64,000 nt of DNA from NCBI GenBank assembly GCA_046328575.1, contig JAXLWI010000002.1, positions 1-64,000 of the forward strand, in the 5' to 3' direction. Origin of the DNA: JAGOBP01 sp046328575. Lineage in GTDB: Bacteria; Chloroflexota; Anaerolineae; Fen-1058. The notes beneath the pieces were generated by a model, which saw nothing but the letters and a program-made list of their open reading frames with translations, made no database searches and was not told where the DNA came from. The translations under genes were made by a program, and so were the position numbers. Below, in pieces: positions 54,846 to 64,000 of the stretch (position 1 is the first letter of the stretch; each line of letters begins with the position of its first letter).

Positions 54846-55721
54846 ATGTCTATGATTGAGTTATTGACCAAGCCTTTGACGTACGAATTCATGCAGCGCG
54901 GCTTGCTGGCTGCGGTGATGGTAGGTATCTTGTGCGCGGTGGTGGGCAGCTACGTGGTGCTGCGCGGCATGGCCTTTATGGGCGATGCGTTGGCGCACGC
55001 GATTCTGCCCGGCGTGGCGATTGCGTATCTGCTGAACGGTAATTTGCTGATTGGCGCGTTGATTGCGGCGGTGTTGGTCGCGATTGGCATCGGGTTCTTC
55101 TCGCGGCAGGGGACGATCAAAGAGGATACCGCGATCGGGATTCTGTTCGCGGCAGCGCTGTCGCTGGGCGTGGTGCTGATCAGCACGATTCGTACTTACG
55201 CGGTCGATTTGACGCACATCATGTTTGGCAACGTACTGGGCGTCAGCACTGGTGACTTGTGGCTCACCGCGATTTTGGGCGCTGGGGTGCTGATCACGAT
55301 CGTGGTGCTATACCGCGAGTTCCTAGTCGTGTCGTTCGATCCGGTACTGGCGGCGACGTTGCGCCTGCCCGCCGAACGACTCCGCATCTTCATGCTGGTG
55401 TTGTTGGCGTTGACCATCGTCGTGTCGCTGCAAACGGTGGGTGTGGGGTTGGTCGCCGCGATGCTGGTGACGCCGGGCGCGGCGGCTTACTTGTTGACGC
55501 GCCGCCTGCCGTCGATGATGATCGTCGCGGCGCTGATCGGTGCGGTGTCCAGCGTCGTTGGGTTGTATCTGAGCTTCTACATTAGCATTGCTTCAGGTGC
55601 GGCGGTGGTCCTGACGGCGACCGCGATCTTCTTCCTCGTTTTCCTGTTTGCGCCGGAACGCGGCGTGATCGTGCGGCGCTGGCGTGACCGGCGCATCGAC
55701 GCGGTCAAATCGATCGGTTAG
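54846..55721 (+). CDS. Metal ABC transporter permease (ZnuB-like)
   Basis: A 291-aa ABC-3 family permease with eight or nine helices. The family segment GSYVVLRGMAFMGDALAHAI is at about 37-56 and a second one LVAAMLVTPGAAAYLLTRRL at about 205-224. The ATG at 54846 lacks a clear Shine-Dalgarno sequence, with a second ATG two codons on. The gene ends before a strong terminator at 55737. Confidence 0.93.
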   Translation: MSMIELLTKPLTYEFMQRGLLAAVMVGILCAVVGSYVVLRGMAFMGDALAHAILPGVAIAYLLNGNLLIGALIAAVLVAIGIGFFSRQGTIKEDTAIGILFAAALSLGVVLISTIRTYAVDLTHIMFGNVLGVSTGDLWLTAILGAGVLITIVVLYREFLVVSFDPVLAATLRLPAERLRIFMLVLLALTIVVSLQTVGVGLVAAMLVTPGAAAYLLTRRLPSMMIVAALIGAVSSVVGLYLSFYISIASGAAVVLTATAIFFLVFLFAPERGVIVRRWRDRRIDAVKSIG

Positions 55722-55736
55722 GGTCTGACTACATTG

Positions 55737-55767
55737 AACGCTCGCACAAGGCGAGCGTTTTGTTTTT
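55737..55767 (+). terminator. Rho-independent terminator after znuB-like gene
   Basis: AACGCTCGC (55737-55745) pairs with GCGAGCGTT (55751-55759) and TTGTTTTT follows. Confidence 0.92.
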
Positions 55768-55770
55768 AGC

Positions 55771-55822
55771 TTGACAACGCCCCAAGCGACGGTATAATCT
55801 AATTTGTATTTATTACAAATTA
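55771..55822 (+). promoter_or_regulatory. Promoter with PerR/Fur-type box
   Basis: TTGACA (55771-55776), 16 bases, TATAAT (55793-55798). The palindrome TAATTTGTA/TACAAATTA (55800-55808 with 55814-55822) covers the expected transcription start. Consistent with autorepression by the Fur-family product at 55836. Confidence 0.82.
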
Positions 55823-55835
55823 GGAATTAGACCAA

Positions 55836-56294
55836 ATGACACCCCCTCAACAACATTATGCGTCTTTGGTGCAAGGCCTGAAAGATGCCGGCTTGAAGTT
55901 GACGCCGCAGCGGCTGGCAATTCTGGAACTGCTGGCCGACAATCGCACGCACCCAACTGCTACGGCGATCTATCAACAGTTGCAGCCGCGCTTTCCGACG
56001 ATGAGCCAGACGACAGTCTACAACACGCTGGATTCGCTGGTGAAACTGGGGCTGATTCACGAGATCGGCCGGGTGGGCGATGACGCCGCGCACTACGACG
56101 CCGACACCGATCCGCACGTCAATGTGATCTGCCAGAACTGCGGCAAAATCGTTGACGTGGTCGCGGATGATCAAGTGCCGTCTCTGGAAGCGATGGCGAA
56201 GCGATCGGGCTTTGAAATTCACGGAGCGCGCATCGTGTACTACGGGCTGTGCGCGACCTGTGGCCGCAAGGCGGCTCGCAAGGCCGCGCGCTAA
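55836..56294 (+). CDS. Fur-family regulator, PerR-like
   Basis: A 152-aa regulator. The DNA-binding part has LKLTPQRLAILELL and MSQTTVYNTLDSLVKLGLI. The metal-sensing segment HYDADTDPHVNVIC keeps the His/Asp arrangement of PerR, and CQNC with CATC form the structural zinc site. PerR in other bacteria senses peroxide through Fe-catalysed His oxidation; here this is inferred from similarity. The gene is 12 bases before the P-type ATPase, so both share the promoter at 55771. Confidence 0.88.
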   Translation: MTPPQQHYASLVQGLKDAGLKLTPQRLAILELLADNRTHPTATAIYQQLQPRFPTMSQTTVYNTLDSLVKLGLIHEIGRVGDDAAHYDADTDPHVNVICQNCGKIVDVVADDQVPSLEAMAKRSGFEIHGARIVYYGLCATCGRKAARKAAR

Positions 56295-56306
56295 ACGAGG
56301 TCAATA

Positions 56307-58688
56307 ATGGAAGAGAAACTGCGTTGTACGGATGTGTTGGGTGACACTATTAAGGGTTATCAAGGCATCGATTCGATCCAGTTTGATGTGGAGCATAACC
56401 GTCTCGAATTAGCGTACGATCCGCGTGTGCTGCATGACGAAACGGCCAAGTCGTTGGCGCAGCACCTGGGACGTGAGGCTGTTTCGCTGGTGATGCACTG
56501 CGATCAAAAATCGTCGGCGGCCTGCGCGGCGTGTCTCGCGCAAATGAGTCGCCAGATTCAGCCGCACTTTGTTGGTCGATTGGCGACGCCAACGACGACG
56601 TTTCGCGACGGACAAATGGACATCGCGCTGCATCCGACCGCATTAGCGTCCGCTGAGTTAAGCCGCGTGAGTCGCTCGTTTGGTGAAGGCCACGCTGTCG
56701 AAGGGCCTGCCCCGCAAGCGAAGAAGACTGAAGAGAAACGCGGCCTCGATCGCGGCCAGTTAGAGATCATCTTTACGATTGCGACTTTGCTGGCGACGAT
56801 TACGGCGGGCATCGTCGGCAGCAGCAATGCGACGTTGACAACGGTGCTGTACGTCGTCGCATTTGTGACGGGTGGCTATTACGGTCTGATCGATGGCCTG
56901 GGTGCGTTGAAAGAGAAACGCCTCGACGTGAATCTGTTGATGATTTTGGCGGCGCTCGGCGCGGCTACGATCGGTCAGCCTGCCGAAGGCGCAGTGCTGT
57001 TGTTCCTGTTTTCATTGTCAAACACGCTGCAAGCGTACGCGATGGATCGCAATCGACGCGCAATCAGTAAGTTGCTTGATCTACGTCCGCCGCAGGCACT
57101 GGTGCGGCGCGGCTCGCGCACGATCACGCTGCCGGTCGAACAGTTGGTGCTGGGCGATCGAGTGCTGGTGCGACCCGGCGAACGCATCCCCATTGACGGT
57201 GAGATCGTTGACGGGCAGTCGGAGATCGATCAGGCGGCGATTACGGGCGAATCGATGCCGGTGCTGAAGAAGACGGGCGAGGCTGTGTTTGCGGGCACGC
57301 TGAATGGGCGCGGCTCGATTGAGATCAAAGTCACGCATCTGGCGCAAGATACGACGCTGGCGAAGATCATCAAACTCGTCGAAGACGCACAATCCAATCG
57401 AGCGCGCACGCAGCAGTTCATCGATAACTTTGAGCAGACGTACGCGCTGTTGGTGGTAGCAGGCGCGGTGCTGCTGACGATTGTGCCGCCGCTGTTTTTC
57501 CGCGAAGAATTCTTTAGCGTTTATCGAGCAATGGATGCGGCTCAGCGGGTGGTGGCATCGTGCCGTGCGCGCTGGTGATTTCGACTCCGGCGCTGGTTCC
57601 TGTCGGCGATTGCGAACGGCGCGCGCCACGGCGTGTTGTTCAGCGGCGGCGTGCATCTGGAAAAGATGGCGACGATCAAAGTGGTGGCGTTCGATAAGAC
57701 AGGGACGTTGACGGCGGGCAAACCGATCGTGACGCACGTGGAAACTGATCGGGCTGGTGACTGCCGATGAACTGCTGATCAGCGGCCTCTGTTGAAGCGC
57801 GCTTCGAGAGTTCGCTGGCAGCGTCAATCGTCAACGAAGCAAAGCGCCGACATTTGACGCTGCAGACGGTGACCGATCTTTCGGGCGACGCCAGGACAGG
57901 CGTGGAAGCGAATTCAAATGACGAGCCGGTGTGGATCGGCGGGGAGCGATTGTTTTACGAGCGGCGCGTGTCGATGCCGAGTGAGCTGCAGCGGCGCGTG
58001 CGTGAGTTGGAGCAGCAAGGCCAGACGGTGATGGTGGTGTATCGCAACCATCAATGGCGTGGCTTGGTGGCGGTGGCTGATTCGCTGCGACCAGGCGCGG
58101 CTGAGTTCGTGCGGCAAATTGCAGGCGCTGGGTGTGGAGCGTGTGGTGATGCTGACGGGCGATAATGAGTTGCGCGCGGGGCGGGCATCGCGGCGCAGGC
58201 GGGCGGATGAATTTCACGCGGGCTTACTGCCGGAAGATAAAGTTGAAAAAGTTGAAGTTACTGCGTTCGCGTTACATGGTTCAATCGCAATGGTGGGCGA
58301 TGGTGTGAATGATGCGCTCCGCGCTGGCCACGGCGGACTTGGGCATCGCGATGGCGGGGGCGGGTTCGGACGTGGCGCTGGAAACCGCCGACGTGGTGCT
58401 GATGTCGGACGGATTCAAGTAAGTTGCTCCATGCGATTGCGCTGGCACGCAAGGCGCGACAAGTCGTGAAGCAGAACCTGACGTTCGCGCTGAGTGTGAT
58501 CGTGTTGTTGGTATTCCAGCCTTTGGCATCCATCTGCCGTTACCGTTGGGCGTGGTCGGTCATGAAGGCAGCACGGTACTGTGGTGTTGAACGGCCTGCG
58601 ATTGTTGGGGTTCCGTTACTCAACCGGTACGCAGCCGAAACAGACCGACGTCAGTTCGTGGCGGCCCTCAGGAGCCACGACGAGTTAG
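56307..58688 (+). CDS. P1B-type heavy-metal ATPase (frameshifted after 57530)
   Basis: Metal efflux ATPase, about 790 aa if frames are joined. Residues 1-70 look like a degenerate metal-binding domain without CxxC; MHCDQKSSAACAAC follows. Helices start at about 150; the actuator motif TGES is in QAAITGESMPVLKKTGE. Reading is intact to 57578. Then come PCALVISTPAL (transmembrane metal site; the residue before Pro falls on a break but GTGGCATCG just upstream favours SPC), FDKTGTLTAGKP (57693), MLTGDNELRA (58150), MVGDGVNDA (58291), VALETADVVLMSDGFK and LTFALSVIVLLVFQ. SPC plus a PerR-like neighbour favours the Fe/Co-exporting P1B-4 group; Zn/Cd export is the alternative. Confidence 0.85.
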
Positions 58689-58712
58689 ACGATCAGTCGT
58701 CTTAATTTTGAA

Positions 58713-58744
58713 AGGCAGCGGGCAGTGTAAGCTGCTGCTTTTTG
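58713..58744 (+). terminator. Possible terminator after the ATPase gene
   Basis: An imperfect stem (GCAGC at 58715 against GCTGC at 58731) with TTTTTGATTT after it. Confidence 0.5.
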
Positions 58745-59095
58745 ATTTGGAGACTGGCCTCACTGATCTAGAATTAAGGGTCAGTCTAAACGCCGCGCAC
58801 CGATTCGAGGAAATGCGGGTTTAATGTAGCACCAGGCAAGCGGGGCCAGTAGGCCAATCGAGACCAGTTTTCTCCCATCCATCAGGATCAGTCATGGCCA
58901 GAAATGAGACTTAGAATCGTTTGACATGACATTTGGCAGTGGATATGGCCGTGATTTCATGGCATAGTGTGCCTACGGTTTTGGCAGACAGGGTAGTCAA
59001 GGGGCGAGCAGTTTGGGGCAAAGCCAATGTGTGAAGCTCAGCGTACAGCCTGTATTACCTTGAGTCCATCCGCTGGATTCCAATCCATCCAGACG
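58745..59095 (+). other. Long non-coding leader region before the purine genes
   Basis: About 350 bases without a gene. TTGACA at 58921-58926, 17 bases, TATGGC at 58944 is a candidate promoter. The transcribed part from about 58955 would be a 300-base leader that includes the terminator at 59096. No known purine, guanidine or Moco riboswitch consensus was recognised. Confidence 0.4.
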
Positions 59096-59131
59096 AGTCT
59101 TGTTGCTTTTGCAACAAGACTTGTTTTGTTT
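59096..59131 (+). terminator. Strong intrinsic terminator in the leader of the purine operon
   Basis: AGTCTTGTTGC (59096-59106) pairs perfectly with GCAACAAGACT (59111-59121) around TTTT, followed by TGTTTTGTTT. It stands 130 bases before the permease start, so it can act as an attenuator. AAGGAGGTGA at 59160 follows, then GTGACCAGTCGTTAA, which could encode a four-residue leader peptide. Confidence 0.8.
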
Positions 59132-59257
59132 GGCACAAACGCCGCGCCGCGAATCTTTACAAGGAGGTGACCAGTCGTTAAAGGTCTGAATCGTGCTGCT
59201 GTTGTTTGCCGGGTAAGCATCGACCCCAACTTTTTCCTTTGAGTGAAGGAGCCTCGT

Positions 59258-60600
59258 ATGGCCGCTACAACTGTTCCAGAAGGCAAAGTGATTGGTTATT
59301 TACCGCAGGATGTCCCGCCGATCGGTTCGATGATCAGCCTCGCATTCAGCAAGTCTTGACTATGTTCCCCGCGACGGTGCTCGTCGCCATTCTCACCAAG
59401 TTCGATGTTGGCGTTACGCTATTGGCCAGCGGCCTGGGCACGATCATCGCCTTACTGTGTCCAAGCGCAAAATCCCTGATGTATTACGGCTCCAGCCAGC
59501 CATCTCCGTCGTGATCACGGTGATGAATTTGTATGCCAAAGACTGCTTTGCCAATCCGGCTACGACCTACTGCGGCGAAGGTGTGCGCATTGCGCAAGTG
59601 GGCATCATGGGCACGGCCGTGGTCGAAATCCTTGCTGGCCTGTTGATCATGCAGGGCAAAGCTCGCGTTGGGATGTTGGTGCTGCCGCCCGTCATTACCG
59701 GCAGCGTCGCTATCGGTTATCGGTGTGGCGCTGGCTGGTGCTGCGTTAGGCAGTGCCAGCGCTAATTGACGATCTCGCTGGTTACGCTGGTGGCAACGAT
59801 CATCTTCTCCGTTCGCTCCTGCAAGGTAAAGGTCTGGGTTCTCGGCATGCTGCCCATCTTGTTTGGCGCGATCGTTGGCTACGGTGCTGGCGGCGCTGAT
59901 GGGCGTGGTCAAATTCGACGCCGTCATGGCGGCCGATTGGGTGCGCGTGCCTCGCATCACCTTCCCAGCCTTTGAGAATCCCAACTCATGGGCCGTGGTC
60001 GTCAGCGTGTCATTGATCGCGATTGCAAATCGCTATTCCCGAAAGCACGGCGCAACGGTATCAGATGAGTCTGTACATCGACGCACTGTTTTCGCTAAGC
60101 TCAAGCGCGCCCCGATCGAGATCAAGAAACTGATTGGGTTGAACCTGATCGCAGACGGCAGCGATGACCTAGTGGTCGGTTTCTGGCGGCTGCGCTGGTA
60201 CCAACTATGGCGAGAACAACAGCCTGATGGCAATCACTGCAATCTGCTCGGTGCCGGTCTTGATGACGGCCGGCGTGATTGCGATCTTGTTAGGATTCGT
60301 TTGGCAGTTTGGCAGCCCTCGTTGAGACGATCCTGACCGCTGTCACAGGCGGCCTGTCGATCTACCTGTTCGGCGTCATCGGCATGCAAGGTATTGCGCT
60401 GATTCAGTCGGAGAAGGTGAATCTGTTCGAGCCGCGCCAACTGGCCGTGGGCGCGACGATCCTGATCACGGGGCATCGGCGGCAACCTGGCGCTGAAGGA
60501 CGGCATCTTCCTGTTCCAGATTCCCGTCATCTTCCTGAACGGCATCCTGGCGATTTGTTCGCGTGCGCTGGCCGGTATTCTGCTGAATCTGGTCTTCTGA
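59258..60600 (+). CDS. NCS2-family nucleobase permease (frameshifted)
   Basis: Membrane permease for xanthine, urate or uracil with about 12-14 helices, about 447 aa. ATG at 59258 with AAGGAG upstream; MAATTVPEGKVIGYLPQDVP opens it. Readable pieces: MFPATVLVAILTKFDVGVTL, SGLGTIIALLC, VGIMGTAVVEILAGLLIMQG, VLPPVITGSVAIGY, MLPILFGAIVGYG, FDAVMAADWVRVPRITFPAF, the family motif TNYGENNSLMAIT (near 60205), ETILTAVTGGLSIYLFGVIG, MQGIALIQSEKVNLFEPRQL and LAGILLNLVF at the end. The following xanthine-dehydrogenase subunits make xanthine or a related purine the likely cargo. Confidence 0.82.
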
Positions 60601-60674
60601 TCCTGCCGCCGTCGAAGTTCGGCGTGGAAGAGCGCGAAAAACGTCAACTACGAATAGTCGCTTCGAAATCTGAA

Positions 60675-60732
60675 CTCGCAAAGGCGCAAAGCCGCTCTGC
60701 GTTTGCTTTGCGCTTTCCCGCGTCTTTGCGAG
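60675..60732. repeat. Inverted repeat between permease and dehydrogenase genes
   Basis: CTCGCAAAGGCGCAAAG (60675 onward) mirrors CTTTGCG and CTTTGCGAG ending at 60732. A long imperfect hairpin of a type often seen as a dispersed intergenic repeat. Confidence 0.5.
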
Positions 60733-60752
60733 AGACCTGTCACGAGGTGAAG

Positions 60753-61637
60753 ATGATCACAGCACATCCCGGTTTACCAGAGTTCGATTACATCAAACCG
60801 GCCTGCTGAGCGAGGCCAGCGCCTTTCTGGCGCAGCATGTGGGCGAAGCGCGCGCCTTCATCGGCGGCACAGATGTCTTCGTGCGCATGCGTGATGGCGT
60901 ATGGAAGGATAAGCATCTGGTCGATGTGAAGGGCCTGCCTGGCATGAACGATTTGACGTTTATCCCAGCGGTAGGTTTGCGGTAGGGGCGGCGGTCACTT
61001 ACGAACCGATTGCCGGTTTCCTGCCGAAGTGAACGAGCATTATCCGGTGTTGGCCGAGGCAGCGCACACCGTGGCGAGTTATCAGTTGCGGACTCGCGCG
61101 ACGGTGGCGGGCAATTTGTGCAACGCTTCGCCTGCGGGGGACACGGATTATGGTGCGGGGTTGGTGTTGATGCGAAGGTACACGTACACGGCGTCGATGG
61201 CGATCGCGTGGAGGCGCTGCGTACGTTTTTCAAAGGGCCGGCAACGGTGTTGAAACTGGCGACATCGTGGTTGCGGTCGAATATCCGCTGCCGCCTAAGG
61301 GCGCACAGGGCAAATATATCAAGTTGGCCGCAATGCGATCGGCGATCTGGCGATCGTGGGCGTGACGGCTTTCGGCGATCCCGACGACACGACAGTGTCG
61401 CGTTATCGGTTCTTCGTGGCGCTGGCGTCCGTCGCACCGACGCCGTTTATGCCCGATATGTCGCTGTTGAGCGAGAAGTCGTCACGCCGGAGCCTGATCG
61501 ATGAGGCTGCCGACGTCGCGATGGATTCAGTCACACCGATCGATTTGCTGCGCGGCAGTGCGCGCTATCGTAAGTTGATGGTCCGGAATGCGACGCGCAA
61601 GGCGTTGATGGATGTGTGGGAGAAGCTAGTCGGCTAG
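60753..61637 (+). CDS. Xanthine dehydrogenase FAD-binding subunit (frameshifted)
   Basis: About 290 aa, the medium subunit of a molybdenum hydroxylase. MITAHPGLPEFDYIKPA opens it, after GAGGTGA. FAD contacts: RAFIGGTDVFVRMRDG (the GGTD loop) and TVAGNLCNASPAGDT (near 61105). Later pieces are VHVHGVDGDRV, YPLPPKGAQGKYI, AIGDLAIVGVTAFGDP and RKLMVRNATRKALMDVWEKL. It passes electrons from the iron-sulfur subunit to NAD or another acceptor through FAD. Breaks near 60808, 60980, 61030, 61170 and 61250 are probably errors. Confidence 0.82.
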
Positions 61638-61729
61638 TCCAGTAGTCACGCAGTCTTGCAGTTAAGATGTGCTCACTAACCGAAAATACTACGAGACTAT
61701 CGGACTAAAGACTAATTGACGGAGGAACT

Positions 61730-62198
61730 ATGTCTTTACATCGAATAACCATAACTGTTAATGGGTCAGCCGAGATTGTCGATATTCCTGCGAATATGAC
61801 CTTGCTGACTATGCTGCGCGAGAGCTTCGGCGCTGACGGGTACGAAGAACGGCTGCGCAGCGGGCGAGTGCGGGGCGTGTACGGTGCTGTGGGACGGGCG
61901 AGCCGGTGAACAGCTGCATGGTGCTGGCCGTGGAATGCGTAGACGGCGCGGAGATCGTGACGGTGGAAGGTCTGTCGCACGATCATCAACTCGATCCGGA
62001 TCTAGCAGACAATGATCGATGCGGGCGGCGTGCAATGTGGTTTCTGCACTCCCGGTATTTTGATCTCGTCGCGGGTACTGCCGACTGGAATCCGCACCCG
62101 ACCGAGCACGAAATCCGCGATGCGCTGGTGGAAAATCGTGCCGCTGCACCGGCTATACGCGTATCATCGAAGCGGTGAAGTTGGCGGCAGAGAGTTAG
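61730..62198 (+). CDS. Xanthine dehydrogenase 2Fe-2S subunit (frameshifted)
   Basis: About 155 aa, the small subunit. MSLHRITITVNGSAEIVDIP and TLLTMLRESFGA start a plant-type ferredoxin domain; its cysteine loop falls on frame breaks near 61840-61900 (frame-corrected: an ECGACTVLWDG segment). NSCMVLAVECVDG and VTVEGL follow. The second cluster domain shows GGVQCGFCTPGILISS (near 62028) and a CRCTGYTRII-type end. GGAGG precedes the ATG at 61730. It relays electrons from molybdenum to FAD. Confidence 0.8.
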
Positions 62199-62371
62199 AC
62201 ATGGATAACACGGGACGCTTGGCGCAGATTTGCACGGATTTGACTTTGTAGAATGCTCCTCGGCGGATTGTCAAATCCGCTTACCGGATTTGGCAATCCA
62301 GGCGTGAGCAGTTAACAAAAGAGAAATCCGCGTTCATCTGTCCAATCCGTGTCCCAAATATCGGAGGATGT
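62199..62371. repeat. Intergenic repeats between small and large dehydrogenase subunits
   Basis: CGGATTGTCAAATCCG (62264-62279) mirrors CGGATTTGGCAATCC (from 62285), one or two mismatches. Flanking copies of GATTTGCACGGATTTG and its inverse near 62340 form a wider palindrome. A mid-operon hairpin of dispersed-repeat type. Confidence 0.5.
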
Positions 62372-64000
62372 ATGACAACACAACCGATTGAAAAGATTCC
62401 ACATCCCGTAGGCGATAGTGCCGCGGAAAGATGCGCATGAGAAGGTGACAGGCAGCGCGGCGATCTTCGCCGACGATATTCAGTTTGGGCCGGGATGCTG
62501 TATGCGCGGATCGTGCGCAGCCTGCATCCGCACGCGCTGATCAAACTGATCAACGTGGAGAAAGCTGAAGAAATTACCTGGCGTGAAGGCCATCGTTACC
62601 GGCGACGAGTTCCCTGGCTTGACGGGCTTATACATTGCCGATCGCTCGATCTTTGCGCGCGGGAGCGCGTGCGCTACATCGGTGATCCGGGTCGCGGCGT
62701 GGCCGCCATCAGCGAAGAGATCGCGGAAAAGCGCTTCGTTTGCTCGATCGAGGTGGAGTACGAGGTCTTGCCGCTGGTGCTTGATCCAGAGTATGGGGCT
62801 TCGCCGGAAGCGCCGCTGCTGCATCCCGATCTGGGCACGTATGAAGCGCCCAACTTCATCTTCCCGCAGCCGGGCACCAACGTATCCAATCACGCAGATT
62901 CGCAAGGGCGATGTTGATAGCGCGTGGTCACAGTGTGCGGCGATTGTCGAACACAAGTATAAAATCCCGCACGTGTAGCACGTGCCGATCGAGCGTACGC
63001 GTGTCGCGATCGGCGAAGGTGGACGAGAAGGGCAAGATCACGCTGTGGGGCTCGTCGCAACGCCGTTTGCGCAGCGCAACCTGATCGCGAAAGCATTACC
63101 GTTCCCGCAAAGCGATGTGCAAGGATCGCGCCCTTCGTCGGCGGCGGCTTCGGCTGCAAAGCGGCCTTAGCATGGAAGCGGCTGACGGTCTGCATCGCGT
63201 CGAAAGTGCCAGGCCGTCCGGTGAAACTGCGCCTGACGCGCGAAGAAGAATTCTTCACCGCGTTTGTGCGACAGGGGCCTGCCGCGCACTTCAAGATGGG
63301 CTGCGATAAAAACGGCAAGATGGTTGCCGTTGAAAACCAATACTATTGGGACGCGGGCGCATACACCGAATACGGCGTTAACATCACACGCGCATCGGGC
63401 TATAGCGGCAGCGGGTCTTTTATCTTCGTGCCGAACCTCAAGATCGACAGCCGCTGCGTGTACACCAATCATCCGGTCGGTGGGCCGATGCGCGGCTTTG
63501 GCATGCCGGAGATGCATTCCGGTTTAGAGCAGTGCATCGACGAGTTGGCTCACGCGATCGATGGATCCGGTCGAGTTCCGCCGCATCAACTGTGTGAAAG
63601 ACGGCGACATCATCCTCACCGGCATGAAGATAACCGATCGGTTTGTCACAGTGCATCGAGAAGGCCGCCGAAGCGATCGAGCGGGGAAGAAGCGCGCGCC
63701 GTCCGCTCCCAATAAGAAACGCGGCAAGGGCCTCGCCATCATGTGGAAAGCGCTCGCGATGCCGTCAAATGCCGGATCGAGCGTGCAGGAATTCGCTGAA
63801 GATGGACACGTGACCGTCGGGCTGGGCGGACAAGAGATCGGGCAGGGGGGCGTTCACCGTGATGGCGCAGATGGCGGCAGGCGCGCTGGGTGTGCCGTAG
63901 ACGAGGTGCGCACGCCGCGCTGGTCGATACGAAGTATAGCTCCCTATGAGTGGCAGACGGTGGCGAGCCGTCTGACGTGGAGCATGGGTAATGCGGTGAA
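62372..64000 (+). CDS. Xanthine dehydrogenase molybdenum-binding subunit, partial (frameshifted)
   Basis: The large catalytic subunit; the window ends before its stop. GGAGG precedes the ATG at 62372; MTTQPIEKIPHPVGDSA opens it. Domain landmarks over several frames: MLYARIVRSLHPHALI, AIVTGDEFPGLTGLY, VRYIGDP, RLTREEEFFTAFVRQGPAAH, DAGAYTEYGVNI, VGGPMRGFGMPEM (near 63480) and VGLGGQEIGQG (near 63820). VGGGFGCK appears near 63135 after frame change and marks the molybdopterin-binding loop. The CO-dehydrogenase signature AYRCSFR was not seen, and the NCS2 permease supports a purine substrate; other aldehyde or aromatic hydroxylases remain possible. Confidence 0.82.

Noticed and set aside
58745..59095. 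Known purine, guanidine or Moco riboswitch upstream of the permease
   Set aside because: No consensus core could be matched by eye; only the terminator and a candidate promoter are supported.
1..64000. CRISPR arrays, tRNA or rRNA genes and transposase genes
   Set aside because: No regular spacer-repeat pattern, no tRNA arm signals in the gaps inspected, and no transposase-like product was recognised.

Overview
The window looks like a chromosomal segment of a Chloroflexota bacterium, probably of the Anaerolineae type. This is inferred from gene content and style: a long LuxR regulator with a MalT-type ATPase, an NBR1-Ig lipoprotein with a Thr/Pro-rich stalk, a LamG-kelch-propeller surface protein, MoxR/DUF58/transglutaminase genes, and moderately high G+C with many CGATCG words. 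No rRNA, tRNA, CRISPR array, prophage or transposase gene was seen. Several GTAG-headed REP-like hairpins lie between genes.

Layout. (1) 1-3.7 kb: a small zinc-finger protein and a DNA polymerase III alpha-type gene on the minus strand. (2) 4.0-9.65 kb: an OmpR-family two-component system followed by two short transcription units. Together they encode two paralogous ferric-reductase-like membrane cytochromes, two paralogous 72-74 aa single-pass proteins, a His/Asp-rich exported peptide and an ApbE flavin transferase. Both units start with the same three-repeat operator and -10 box at identical spacing, so they look like one regulon for an extracytosolic flavin/heme electron-transfer device. 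(3) 9.8-17 kb: a giant secreted mosaic protein. (4) 17-32.5 kb: a sulfur-compound respiration island. It holds a LysR regulator, a four-rhodanese lipoprotein, two ArsR regulators, a multiheme cytochrome, a PsrABC-like molybdoenzyme, an octaheme tetrathionate-reductase-type cytochrome, a second multiheme cytochrome with a cytochrome b, and two YeeE/YedE thiosulfate-transporter proteins, one fused to a rhodanese-like domain. (5) 32.5-44.6 kb: a zinc-ribbon membrane protein, a multiheme cytochrome, the MoxR-DUF58-transglutaminase operon, a DUF7282-like exported protein, a 77-aa conserved small protein, a shortened LuxR-type regulator, an aminoglycoside-adenylyltransferase-like gene and a beta-hydroxyacid dehydrogenase. 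(6) 44.7-50.4 kb: an ABC-2 efflux transporter divergent from a NarL-type two-component system, with a palindromic operator between them. (7) 50.4-58.7 kb: a lipoprotein, then metal homeostasis: a Fur/Zur regulator with a znuACB-like transporter, and a PerR-like regulator with a P1B-type ATPase. (8) 59.2-64 kb: a purine module with an NCS2 permease and three xanthine-dehydrogenase subunits, running off the window end.

Reading frames are clean from 1 to about 13.18 kb and from about 32.5 to 57.5 kb. They are broken every 50-200 bases from about 13.18 to 32.46 kb and from about 57.5 kb to the end. The boundaries fall inside genes, and conserved motifs survive on both sides of each break. This points to unpolished long-read sequence rather than biological decay, so the broken genes are annotated as probable single genes with their full extents.
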